DNA of 30,337 nt, taken from positions 1 through 30,337 of the forward strand of contig JAGAEH010000220.1 in the NCBI GenBank assembly GCA_017613225.1, written 5' to 3'. Below the pieces are notes generated by a model. It was given only the letters and a program-made list of their open reading frames with translations. It was not told the origin of the DNA and searched no databases. Position 1 is the stretch's first letter, and every line of letters begins with the position of its first letter. The position numbers and the translations under genes are program-made. Origin of the DNA: Lachnospiraceae bacterium (GTDB lineage: Bacteria > Bacillota > Clostridia > Lachnospirales > Lachnospiraceae). This document shows positions 7,040-14,128 of this stretch, one piece after another.

Positions 7040-7495
7040 TTACTCTTCTTCCTCTAACATCTCAGACACCAGTTCCACGGCAAAGCAGACGGCGTCGGAA
7101 CAGGTCCTGCGAAACAGGTCCTGCTCGATGATGCTGGGCCTGTCCTCCTGCACGGAGGGATCCAGACCGCCCAGGATCTCCGGGCAGCGGATGCTGCCGA
7201 ACTCGGCGATGAACTCCTCCTCGAAGGCTTTGATCTTCTCCTTCAGCACCACGGCTTTGTCGTTATCGCCCAGTTTGCTGGGGCCGTATTTCATGCCCAG
7301 GGCCATCTTGGCGCCGGATACGCAGCCGCAGAAATTGTTGTGCTCATAGTGCCCGCAAAAGCCGGAGGCGATCTTCCTGGCCAGTTCCTTGTCCATGCCC
7401 ATCAGCTCCGCCAGCTCGCCGAATACCGACATGGCGCAGCAGATCCCGTTGCCGAACCGTCCTCTGATCTCCTCAATATCCAGTTCCAATCCCAT
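7040..7495 (-). CDS. C_GCAxxG_C_C family protein (probable redox or metal-binding protein)
   Basis: The 151-residue product has the family's cysteine pattern: GNGICCAMSV near residue 20 and FCGHYEHNNFCGCVSGAKMALGMKYG around residues 46-71, with further Cys near 104 and 131. The ALGMKYG ending of the core block is typical of this family. The ATG at 7495 follows AAAGGAGAGGCTGTC, and the family is usually about 140-150 residues long. The in-frame extension to 7609 lacks a ribosome binding site, and the -10 box lies inside it, so I reject the longer start. The family has been linked to redox or metal-dependent functions without a settled role. Its placement before a rubrerythrin supports an oxidative-stress or electron-transfer link. 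Confidence 0.87.
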   Translation of the reverse strand: MGLELDIEEIRGRFGNGICCAMSVFGELAELMGMDKELARKIASGFCGHYEHNNFCGCVSGAKMALGMKYGPSKLGDNDKAVVLKEKIKAFEEEFIAEFGSIRCPEILGGLDPSVQEDRPSIIEQDLFRRTCSDAVCFAVELVSEMLEEEE

Positions 7496-7528
7496 GACAG
7501 CCTCTCCTTTCAGCCCATATTTATTTAG

Positions 7529-7557
7529 ATTATAAATCTTTTTGACCTGTCTGTCCA
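7529..7557 (-). promoter_or_regulatory. Housekeeping promoter of the redox operon
   Basis: On the minus strand, TGGACA (7557-7552), a 17-base spacer and a perfect TATAAT (7534-7529). The predicted transcript starts about 27 bases before the ATG at 7495. It is divergent from the hpf promoter. Confidence 0.85.
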
Positions 7558-7635
7558 TCTTTTCGCGGACGGTTTTAACTTTCACAGATTTTGGAAAACT
7601 TATATACAATAGTGATAGCTTTTCACGTCTTCCTG

Positions 7636-7644
7636 TGATATAAT
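7636..7644 (+). promoter_or_regulatory. Extended -10 promoter of hpf
   Basis: TGATATAAT at 7636-7644 is a perfect TGnTATAAT extended -10. The -35 region (around 7616-7621, TAGCTT) is poor, as is common with extended -10 promoters. The leader to the ATG at 7744 is about 90 bases and contains the hairpins described separately. Confidence 0.65.
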
Positions 7645-7674
7645 TCTGACAAATAGAAGTAAAGGGAAGGCGAA

Positions 7675-7713
7675 CACTTAGCGGAGGCTGCTAAGCAAAG
7701 CCTGAGCTTAGTG
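7675..7713 (+). promoter_or_regulatory. hpf leader with mutually exclusive hairpins
   Basis: Three related segments occur: CACTTAGC (7675-7682), GCTAAGC (7690-7696) and GCTTAGTG (7706-7713). The middle one can pair with the first (six pairs, seven-base loop) or with the last (six pairs, nine-base loop), but not with both. There is no T-run, so it is not a simple terminator. A regulatory switch is only inferred. Confidence 0.35.
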
Positions 7714-7743
7714 ATAGCCATCCTTGGAAAAGGAGATGATTTC

Positions 7744-8271
7744 ATGAACTTTACGATCACTGGAAAAAACATGGAATTGACAGACGGCTTGAAACAGGCT
7801 GTGGAAAGCAAACTGGGCAAACTGGGCAAGTATTTCCGTCCCGACACGGAAGCTACGGTCACCCTCAGCATCGAGCGTGAGCTCCAGAAGGCAGAAGTCA
7901 CCATCCCCATCAAAGGCAACATCCTTCGCGCCGAGCAGGCGACGACTGATATGTACACCTCCATCGAACTCGCGGGCGACACCATCGAGAAGCAGCTGCT
8001 GAAGCACCGCAAGAAACTGATCGAAAAGCATCACAATGTGGAAGGTTTCTCGGAAGTCTACCTGGAGGAGGACGCCGAAGACGAGGACGAGATCCTCATC
8101 GTCCGCAAAAAGAGCTTCGCGGTGAAGCCCATGGATCCCGAGGAGGCCTGCCTGCAGATGGACATGCTGGGCCACAATTTCTATGTGTTCCGCAATGCCG
8201 ACACCGATGAGATCTGCGTCGTCTACAAGAGAAAGAACAATACCTACGGCCTGATCGAACCGGAAGCCTGA
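7744..8271 (+). CDS. hpf: Ribosome hibernation promoting factor, long form (HPF/RaiA family)
   Basis: This 175-residue protein has the S30AE ribosome-binding domain at about residues 1-98 (MNFTITGKNMELTDGLK, FRPDTEATVTLSIERELQKAEVTI). A charged linker (EEDAEDEDEILIVRKK) leads to the C-terminal dimerisation domain at about 118-173, with KPMDPEEACLQMDMLGHNFYVFRN and ICVVYKRKNNTYGLIEP. The C-terminal domain marks the long form, which joins two 70S ribosomes into inactive 100S dimers during stationary phase or stress. The ATG at 7744 follows AAAAGGAGATGATTTC and starts exactly at the conserved N-terminus; a longer in-frame start at 7711 is not supported. It is monocistronic, with an extended -10 promoter and a terminator. 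Confidence 0.96.
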   Translation: MNFTITGKNMELTDGLKQAVESKLGKLGKYFRPDTEATVTLSIERELQKAEVTIPIKGNILRAEQATTDMYTSIELAGDTIEKQLLKHRKKLIEKHHNVEGFSEVYLEEDAEDEDEILIVRKKSFAVKPMDPEEACLQMDMLGHNFYVFRNADTDEICVVYKRKNNTYGLIEPEA

Positions 8272-8295
8272 CCGGAACGGCAGCCGACCATAAAG

Positions 8296-8327
8296 AAGGA
8301 GCAGTCCCTCGGGGCTGCTCCTTTATT
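8296..8327 (+). terminator. Intrinsic terminator of hpf
   Basis: AAGGAGCAG, inner CCC/GGG pairs, CTGCTCCTT, followed by TATT. The stem has about ten to eleven pairs. It lies 25 bases after the stop codon. Confidence 0.85.
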
Positions 8328-8348
8328 GATTCAGGGATCCTTCGACTC

Positions 8349-8444
8349 CGCTGCGCTTCGCTCAGGATGACATGGTCTGCATCGGTCTCCGATGACGCTG
8401 CGCTTCGCTCAGGATGACATGATCTGTATCAGTCGCCGATGACG
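8349..8444. repeat. 47-base tandem duplication reaching into the 3' end of the NlpC/P60 gene
   Basis: Copy 1 (8349-8397) and copy 2 (8396-8444) match at 45 of 49 positions. Both hold CGCTGCGCTTCGCTCAGGAT followed by GACATG. Copy 2 includes the last 16 bases of the NlpC/P60 gene with its stop codon. The equivalent stop in copy 1 is mutated, so copy 1 looks like a remnant gene end. The CTTCGCTCAGGATGACA core resembles intergenic repeats I know from many bacterial genomes. Confidence 0.9.
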
Positions 8445-9967
8445 TTGCGGATGGTCACGGCGCTGCGGTAATTCCACCTGGAGATCTTAACGTCGGTCTG
8501 GCGGTTCGCCGCATGGACGATCAGACCGTCGCCGATGTAGATCGCCACATGGCCGGGATAGCAGACGATGTCGCCGGGGCGCATCTTCGAAGCGCTGACT
8601 GCCTTGCCGGCGGACTGCTGTGCCTTGGAGGATCTGGGAAGGGTGATGCCCCACTTCGCATAGATCAGCTTTGTGAAGCCGGAGCAGTCGGTACCGGTCT
8701 TCAGGCTGTCGCCGCCGTATACGTACTGGAGTTCACCGACGAAGCTCTTGGCATAGCGGACGATGGCCTTTCTGATGGCAGAAGTGCTTTCGTAGTCGCT
8801 GCTGGAGCTGGAACTGCTGGAGCTGCTGCTCGAACTGCTGCTGGAGCTGGAGCTCGAACTGCTGCTGGAGCTGGAGCTGCTGCTGGAACTGCTCGAACTG
8901 CTGGAGCTGCTGTGGGAACTGGAGCTGGAGCTGCTGGAGCTGGAACTTGAGCTGCTGCTGGAGCTGCTCGAACTGCTGGAGCTCTGCTGCTGCTTCTCGC
9001 GTTCCGCTTCACGGCGGGCTTCTTCCGCCTCGCGCTCAGCCTCGCGGCGGGCCTCTTCCGCCTCACGCTCGCGCTCGATCTCGCGCTGGATGGCGGCGCG
9101 CTCTTCCTCGATGGATACGGCCTTCTTATAGATGACCTTTAAGGTGACGTACTCTTCCAGCACAAAGCCTTCCAGATTGTCGTCCACCTGGACTTTGACA
9201 AAGGCGCCTTCCTCTCCCAGAACGGGATAGCAGTCGTCCTCCGACAGGATCGCGATCTGCTCGGATTCCAGGGATGCCTTCGCGCGCAGGCGCAGGGATT
9301 CGGTATTGATCACGGCCACCAGGTCGCCGTAGTTCTTGGCCATCTCCTCGGCAGTGCTTCCGGTGATGAAGTAGTAGGCCTTGACGTAGCCGGTCACGGA
9401 ACCGGACTGGATCTTGAACCAGGTGCCGTCCTCGCCGTCGACTGTTTCCAGCACGCGGGCGGCGGTCTTCGCGTAGATCTTGCCCACCAGTTCGGAACTG
9501 GCGGTGGCTTTTTCACGGACGTTGATATAGCTGTCGGAATCGCCGTCCAGATCCGGGAATACGTAGTTCTTATACAGGCTGTCGTACTTCGCGCGGCGTC
9601 TTTCCAGCGCGATCACGGCAGCGTGCTCTTCCTCCCCGTCGGGAGTCGTCTGGGACATGGATGCATCAGCCGTGGTCGGCGCGGCCGAGGTCTGCTCGAC
9701 GCCCGGATCGTCATCCGGAAGATGTCCTACTTCGTCCTGTTCCTGCGGAAGTTCCGCTGTTTCATCCATATCGTCAGAGAGCCAGGCCGCGATGCCGGCT
9801 TCGCCGGGAATGTCTTCCCCGGAGGCTTCGGCCGTTTCCGTCATTTCGTAGGAAGCGACGCCTGCCATTTCAGGGACTTCATCCGCGTAGGCAGTGCTGG
9901 AAAACAGCATTGCCGCCGCCAGTCCGATGGCTCCGATCTTTATCAATCTATTGCTGAGTCTGCTCAA
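8429..9967 (-). CDS. Secreted NlpC/P60 peptidoglycan endopeptidase with two SH3 domains and a 62-residue poly-Ser linker
   Basis: The 512-residue product starts at TTG (9967) with AGGAGG six bases upstream. A signal peptide (1-28, ending AYA) is followed by an acidic spacer to about 140. Two bacterial SH3 modules span about 146-200 (SYINVREKATASSELVGKIY) and 217-277. An Arg/Glu-rich helix spans about 284-328, then residues 329-390 are serine except His352. The NlpC/P60 domain (398-512) has the catalytic triad Cys428 (TDCSGF), His473 (GHVAIYIG) and His485 (VHAANR). The family cleaves peptide stems, typically the D-Glu to diamino-acid bond; SH3 modules bind the wall. It is a neighbour and close paralogue of the 603-residue enzyme. 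Serine codons are mixed (AGC, TCC, TCG, AGT). Confidence 0.95.
   Translation of the reverse strand: MSRLSNRLIKIGAIGLAAAMLFSSTAYADEVPEMAGVASYEMTETAEASGEDIPGEAGIAAWLSDDMDETAELPQEQDEVGHLPDDDPGVEQTSAAPTTADASMSQTTPDGEEEHAAVIALERRRAKYDSLYKNYVFPDLDGDSDSYINVREKATASSELVGKIYAKTAARVLETVDGEDGTWFKIQSGSVTGYVKAYYFITGSTAEEMAKNYGDLVAVINTESLRLRAKASLESEQIAILSEDDCYPVLGEEGAFVKVQVDDNLEGFVLEEYVTLKVIYKKAVSIEEERAAIQREIEREREAEEARREAEREAEEARREAEREKQQQSSSSSSSSSSSSSSSSSSSSSSSHSSSSSSSSSSSSSSSSSSSSSSSSSSSSSSSSSSSSSSDYESTSAIRKAIVRYAKSFVGELQYVYGGDSLKTGTDCSGFTKLIYAKWGITLPRSSKAQQSAGKAVSASKMRPGDIVCYPGHVAIYIGDGLIVHAANRQTDVKISRWNYRSAVTIRNVIGD
8798..8983 (-). repeat. Poly-serine coding tract
   Basis: This stretch encodes 61 serines and one histidine (CAC at 8914-8912). 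Its codons alternate among AGC, TCC, TCG and AGT rather than forming a pure triplet run, which should slow slippage. Confidence 0.95.
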
Positions 9968-10014
9968 AACGAACCTCCTGCTGCAAAGTAACTCATTACA
10001 AATTTATTACATCG

Positions 10015-10043
10015 ATTTTAGCAAAAGCTCCCGCTTGTGTCAA
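10015..10043 (-). promoter_or_regulatory. Strong housekeeping promoter of the poly-Ser NlpC/P60 gene
   Basis: On the minus strand, a perfect TTGACA (10043-10038), a 17-base spacer and TAAAAT (10020-10015). The -35 box sits in the loop of the preceding gene's terminator hairpin (10024-10055). Confidence 0.88.
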
Positions 10044-10055
10044 GGCGGGAGCTTT
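10024..10055 (-). terminator. Terminator hairpin of the TTKAKEKE-linker NlpC/P60 gene, overlapping the next promoter
   Basis: An 11-pair perfect inverted repeat, AAAGCTCCCGC (10024-10034) and GCGGGAGCTTT (10045-10055), has a 10-base loop. On the minus strand the 3' arm continues into TTTTGC, a short T-run. The stop codon is 34 bases upstream. Confidence 0.75.
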
Positions 10056-10088
10056 AAGTTCACTATTTCTTAAGAATCGTAAGATTTA

Positions 10089-11900
10089 TCAGTCTCCAAT
10101 GACGTTTCTGATGGTCACGGCGCTGCGATAATTCCATCTTGAAATCTTGACGTCCAGTTCACGGTTGGCAGCGTGCACGATCTTGCCGTTGCCGATGTAG
10201 ATCGCCACATGGCCGCCGTAGTAGATGATATCGCCGGGGCGCATCTTCGAAGAGCTGACTGCCTTGCCGGAGTACTGCTGGTCGGCAGACCTTCTGGGAA
10301 GGGTGATGCCGAACTTGGCGTAGATCAGCTTGGTAAAGCCGGAGCAGTCGGTGCCGGTCACCAGGCTGTTGCCGCCGTACACGTACTGGAGCTTGCCCAC
10401 ATAGGACAGGGCTTCTGCCACGATGGCTTCGCGGAGGGCGGAAGTGTCGCGGTCTTCCTCTTCTTCCTCAGTCTCCTTTTCGCTGGCCTTGGTAGTCTCT
10501 TTCTCCTTGGCCTTGGTGGTCTCTTTCTCCTTGGCCTTGGTGGTCTCCTTTTCGGTGGACTTGGTAGTCTCCTTCTCCTTGGCCTTGGTGGTCTCTTTCT
10601 CTTTGGCCTTGGTGGTCTCTTCTTCCTTGGCCTTGGTAGTCTCCTTCTCCTTGGCCTTGGTAGTCTCTTCCTCCTTGGCCTTGGTAGTTTCCTTCTCCTT
10701 GGCCTTGGTGGTCTCTTCCTCGGTCTCTTTCACCGTGGTGGTCTCAGGCTCTTCTTCCGTTGTAGTAGTCTCGGGCTCCTCCTCGGCTTCCGTGGTGGTC
10801 TCCTCGGGCTCTTCTTCGGGCTCTTCCTCGGTCTCGATGGAAGGGCTGGTCTCCGGCTCGGTCTCGGGCTCGTATTCCGGCTCGTCCTCGTAGTCTTCTT
10901 CCTCTTCTTCCTCAGCTTCCGCAGCCTCGCGGGCCTGCTCCTCCAGCAGCCTCTGGCGGGCTTCCTCGGCTTCGCGCTCCAGGCGGGCCTGCTCTTCTTC
11001 CTGAGCGATGATCTCCTCTATGGAGACGGCTTCCTTGAATGCCACCTCGAAGTGCAGGTAGTCGTTTTGTACAAACCCGCAGAGTTCGTCGTCGATGGAG
11101 AGCTTGGAGAACTCAGGGCCCTGCTCCTCTACCGTGTAGGTCTCGTCCTTGGTCAGGACGGTGACGGTGGCACTGCCCAGGTCCGCGGATTCACGCAGGC
11201 GGAGGGAAGGGGTGGTGATGGTGGCGTTGACGCAGCCGATCTCCATTGCGAGTTCCTTGGCCGCTTCGCCGGTGATGAAGTACTTAGCCTTGATGTATCC
11301 TTCGACGCCGCCGGACTGGATCTTGTACCATTCGCCGTCCTCGGCTTCGACAGTATCGATGATGTTCGCTGCGCAGTTATTGTAGATCTTGCCTACCAGT
11401 TCCGCGTCGGCGCTGGGCTTTTTGCGGATGTTGACGGCGGAGTCGACACGGGCGACGGCGATGTCGTCGTACACGGTGTGCGCCATGGCGGCCAGTCTGG
11501 CCTCGGCAGCCAGGATGGCGGGATGCTCGCCGGTCTCTTCGGGAACGGTCTCTTCGGGAACGATCTCCTGGACGGCCTCTTCCATTTCCTCAACAAAGGA
11601 TTCGGGGACCGGCTCGAAGAAGGCTTCCTCTAAAACGGCAGCTTCCGTTTCGGTCTCGGACACTTCGGGAGCAGTCTCATCCATGGCCGATAGTTCAAGG
11701 GCGGCCAGGGCCAGCGTCTCTGCTGCCTCGATCGGCGCGCTGGCGGTTTCGTCTTCGGTGATCTCCAGCATTTCTGCCGCCACACCGGAAACCTCAGCCT
11801 CAACTTCATCCGCGTAGGCATTGGTGACAAAAGCACTGCCTGCCATGGCCAGACTCAGCATTCCGATCAGGATCCTCTTTCCTAAGTGTTTTTTATTCAC
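10089..11900 (-). CDS. Secreted NlpC/P60 peptidoglycan endopeptidase with two SH3 domains and a TTKAKEKE-repeat linker
   Basis: The 603-residue product starts at GTG (11900) behind AGGAGG. It has a signal peptide (1-30, ending AYA) and a long acidic spacer. Two SH3 modules span about 147-207 (SAVNIRKKPSADAELVGKIY) and 220-285. A Glu/Arg-rich helix spans about 295-340 (EEEQARLEREAEEARQRLLE), and a Glu/Pro/Thr-rich region follows to about 395. Ten octapeptides of the ETTKAKEK type occupy 396-475. The NlpC/P60 domain (about 489-603) has Cys519 (TDCSGF), His564 (GHVAIYIG) and His576 (VHAANR). The catalytic domain is nearly identical to that of the poly-Ser paralogue, including the RNVIGD end, so the pair arose by duplication. 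The role is peptidoglycan peptide cleavage outside the cell, perhaps in daughter-cell separation or wall turnover. Confidence 0.95.
   Translation of the reverse strand: MNKKHLGKRILIGMLSLAMAGSAFVTNAYADEVEAEVSGVAAEMLEITEDETASAPIEAAETLALAALELSAMDETAPEVSETETEAAVLEEAFFEPVPESFVEEMEEAVQEIVPEETVPEETGEHPAILAAEARLAAMAHTVYDDIAVARVDSAVNIRKKPSADAELVGKIYNNCAANIIDTVEAEDGEWYKIQSGGVEGYIKAKYFITGEAAKELAMEIGCVNATITTPSLRLRESADLGSATVTVLTKDETYTVEEQGPEFSKLSIDDELCGFVQNDYLHFEVAFKEAVSIEEIIAQEEEQARLEREAEEARQRLLEEQAREAAEAEEEEEEDYEDEPEYEPETEPETSPSIETEEEPEEEPEETTTEAEEEPETTTTEEEPETTTVKETEEETTKAKEKETTKAKEEETTKAKEKETTKAKEEETTKAKEKETTKAKEKETTKSTEKETTKAKEKETTKAKEKETTKASEKETEEEEEDRDTSALREAIVAEALSYVGKLQYVYGGNSLVTGTDCSGFTKLIYAKFGITLPRRSADQQYSGKAVSSSKMRPGDIIYYGGHVAIYIGNGKIVHAANRELDVKISRWNYRSAVTIRNVIGD
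10476..10715 (-). repeat. Ten 24-base repeats encoding ETTKAKEK-type octapeptides
   Basis: Units vary mainly at the last residue (K or E), with one TTKSTEK and one TTKASEK variant. The region is in frame and forms the linker before the catalytic domain (residues 396-475). Confidence 0.92.
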
Positions 11901-11964
11901 GAAAATCGCACCTCCTGCAATTTAACACGCGCGTTTATTACAAAATTGTTACACGTATGTTCGC

Positions 11965-11993
11965 AGTATAGCAGGAGCTTATTACGATGTCAA
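11965..11993 (-). promoter_or_regulatory. Strong housekeeping promoter of the TTKAKEKE-linker NlpC/P60 gene
   Basis: On the minus strand, a perfect TTGACA (11993-11988), a 17-base spacer and TATACT (11970-11965). It lies between the RNase J stop and the GTG start, giving a leader of about 60 bases. Confidence 0.88.
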
Positions 11994-12046
11994 GGAAATT
12001 AAGGAAAGATTAATATATTTTTTTGCAACATTTTTGCAAAATCTTG

Positions 12047-14098
12047 TCAAATTTCGATGACCGTGGCCAGAATGATCGGATTCCTCTGGACCTTTTTCCA
12101 GATATAGTCCTCCACCCGGGCTTTGATCTCGCCTTTGATGCGTCCCACGTCGTATCCCGGCTGGTTCGCCGCCCATTCGACGGCCTTGGCAGCCTCTTCT
12201 TCTATGCCGTGGATCAGTTCTTCCGACTCCTTCAGATAGACGAAGCCCCTGGAGATCACCTTGGGGTAGCCGGCCAGCAGCCCGCTGCCGTAATCCACGG
12301 CCGCGGCCACCATCACGAAGCCCCGTTCTCCCAGGTTCTGACGGTCCTTGATCACCGCCAGCCCCACGTCCCCGGAACCGGTATTGTCCATGTAGATCTC
12401 CCCGAACCGGACCTTGTCCGTCACGGCCGCGCTGTCCTCGGAAAGGGTCAGCACGTCGCCGGCGGAGAGGACAAAGATGTTCTCCTTCGGGATGCCAATG
12501 CCTGCCGCGATCTCCGCCGCGGCCCGCAGATGGCGGTACTCGCCGTGCATGGGGATGGCGTACTTCGGCTTCAGCAGCGTATAGAGCAGCTGGATCTCCT
12601 GGGCGCAGGCGTGGCCGGACACATGGGTGTCCTGGTAGATCACGTGGGCGCCCTTCATGGACAGCTCGTTCATCACCTTGGACACGGCCTTTTCGTTGCC
12701 GGGAATGGGGCTGGAGCTGAACATGATGGCGTCGCCGGGCTTGATGCTGATCTTCTTGTGGGTGGAGTTGGCCATCCTGGACAGAGCGGCCATGGCCTCG
12801 CCCTGGCTGCCCGTGGTGATGAACACCAGCTTGTCGTCCGGATAATCGTTCATCTCGTCCACGCTGATCAGAGTGTCCTCCGGGATCTTCATGTAACCCA
12901 GGCCGGCGGCGATCTCCATGACCGCCTCCATGCTCCGCCCCTGAATGATCACCTTGCGGCCGAACTTTTTGGCCGTCAGGATCAGCTGCTGCACCCGGTC
13001 CACGTTGGAAGCGAAGGTAGCCACCAGGATGCGGCTGCCCGTATGTTCCGCGAACAGGTCGTCAAAGGCGTCGGCCACCTTGGTCTCCGAGGGTGTAAAT
13101 CCCGGACGGATGGCGTTGGTGGAGTCGCTGATCACGGCCAGCACGCCTTTGCTGCCCAATATGGCAATGCGCTGGAGGTCGGTGGGATCCCCGAACAGCG
13201 GCGTATAGTCGATCTTAAAGTCGCCGGTGTGGAAGATCACGCCGGCAGGGGTGGTGATCGCCAGCGACGAAGCGCCCGCGATGCTGTGGTTGGTGCGGAT
13301 GAATTCCACCTGGATGTCGCCCAGATCCACGGTGCTGCCCTGCTGCACCACCTTCCGGACGGTGGTCTCCAGCAGTCCGGCCTCCTCCAGCTTGTGCTCG
13401 ATCAGGCCGATGGTCAGCTTGGTGGCATAGATGGGCACGTTGACCTGCGGGATCACGTTGGGGATGGCCCCGATGTGGTCCTCATGGCCGTGGGTGATGA
13501 CAAAGGCTTTCACCTTGTCCAGATGCTCTGTCAGATAGCTCACGTCCGGCACGATCTTCCCGATGCCCAGCATGGACTCGTCCGGGAAGGCGACGCCGCA
13601 GTCCACCACCACGATGCTCTCTTCGGTCTCGATGGCCGTGATGTTCATGCCGATGCGGTCCAGGCCGCCCAGGGGGATGATCTTGACCCACGGGGCCGGC
13701 TTGCGTCTAGGGATCCTGACAGTCTGTGCCTTTTTATTTCCGGCAGCCTTCGGGGTTTCGCCCTTTGCCGCTTTTTTCCTTGTGGTCTTCGCCGCCTTTT
13801 CGGCAGCGCCTTTTGCCGCTTTTTCCTTCACGGCGGCCTTTTCCTTCGCGGGCTTCGCCGCTTTTTCCTTCACGGCGGTCTTTTCCTTCGCGGGCTTTGC
13901 CGCTTTCTTTCCGGTCTCTTTCGCGGCCTTGGGCGTCTTTTTCGCCTCATCCGCGTACTTATCCGCTGCCGCCTTTGCCGTCTTCTTTTCGATCTCCTTG
14001 ATCTCGGCGGCCTTTGCCGCCTTATTCTTAACAGTTTTCTTTACAGTATTCTTTTTGCCGGCAGTCTTTGCCGTGCGTTCTTTTTCTCTTTTCGTCAT
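12047..14098 (-). CDS. rnj: Ribonuclease J with a Lys/Ala-rich N-terminal extension of about 130 residues
   Basis: The 683-residue product is longer than the usual 550-560. Residues 1-130 are almost only Lys, Ala, Glu, Thr and Pro, with a repeated AKPAKEKxAVKEKA unit (68-81 and 82-95). The metallo-beta-lactamase core begins at VKIIPLGGLDRIGMN (about 138). Its zinc motif is HGHEDH at 203-208, with NHSIAGASS and FHTGDFKID further on. Beta-CASP motifs follow (GSQGEAM, SGHA, IPMHGEYRHL), then the C-terminal domain. RNase J is a combined 5'-3' exonuclease and endonuclease for mRNA decay and rRNA maturation. The tail could bind RNA, DNA or ribosomes; this is inferred. The ATG follows AAAGGAAAG and lies 30 bases after the ligase-type gene with no terminator between, so it may share that transcript. 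Confidence 0.95.
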   Translation of the reverse strand: MTKREKERTAKTAGKKNTVKKTVKNKAAKAAEIKEIEKKTAKAAADKYADEAKKTPKAAKETGKKAAKPAKEKTAVKEKAAKPAKEKAAVKEKAAKGAAEKAAKTTRKKAAKGETPKAAGNKKAQTVRIPRRKPAPWVKIIPLGGLDRIGMNITAIETEESIVVVDCGVAFPDESMLGIGKIVPDVSYLTEHLDKVKAFVITHGHEDHIGAIPNVIPQVNVPIYATKLTIGLIEHKLEEAGLLETTVRKVVQQGSTVDLGDIQVEFIRTNHSIAGASSLAITTPAGVIFHTGDFKIDYTPLFGDPTDLQRIAILGSKGVLAVISDSTNAIRPGFTPSETKVADAFDDLFAEHTGSRILVATFASNVDRVQQLILTAKKFGRKVIIQGRSMEAVMEIAAGLGYMKIPEDTLISVDEMNDYPDDKLVFITTGSQGEAMAALSRMANSTHKKISIKPGDAIMFSSSPIPGNEKAVSKVMNELSMKGAHVIYQDTHVSGHACAQEIQLLYTLLKPKYAIPMHGEYRHLRAAAEIAAGIGIPKENIFVLSAGDVLTLSEDSAAVTDKVRFGEIYMDNTGSGDVGLAVIKDRQNLGERGFVMVAAAVDYGSGLLAGYPKVISRGFVYLKESEELIHGIEEEAAKAVEWAANQPGYDVGRIKGEIKARVEDYIWKKVQRNPIILATVIEI

Positions 14099-14128
14099 TC
14101 TTTCCTTTATATATATGATAAATTTTGT

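Noticed and set aside
7496..7609. Longer start for the C_GCAxxG protein
   Set aside because: No ribosome binding site, and the operon's -10 and -35 boxes lie inside this extension.
12016..12040. TTTTGCAA/TTGCAAAA inverted repeat after rnj as a terminator
   Set aside because: The stem is A/T-rich with few GC pairs and there is no clean T-run, so I do not call it a terminator.
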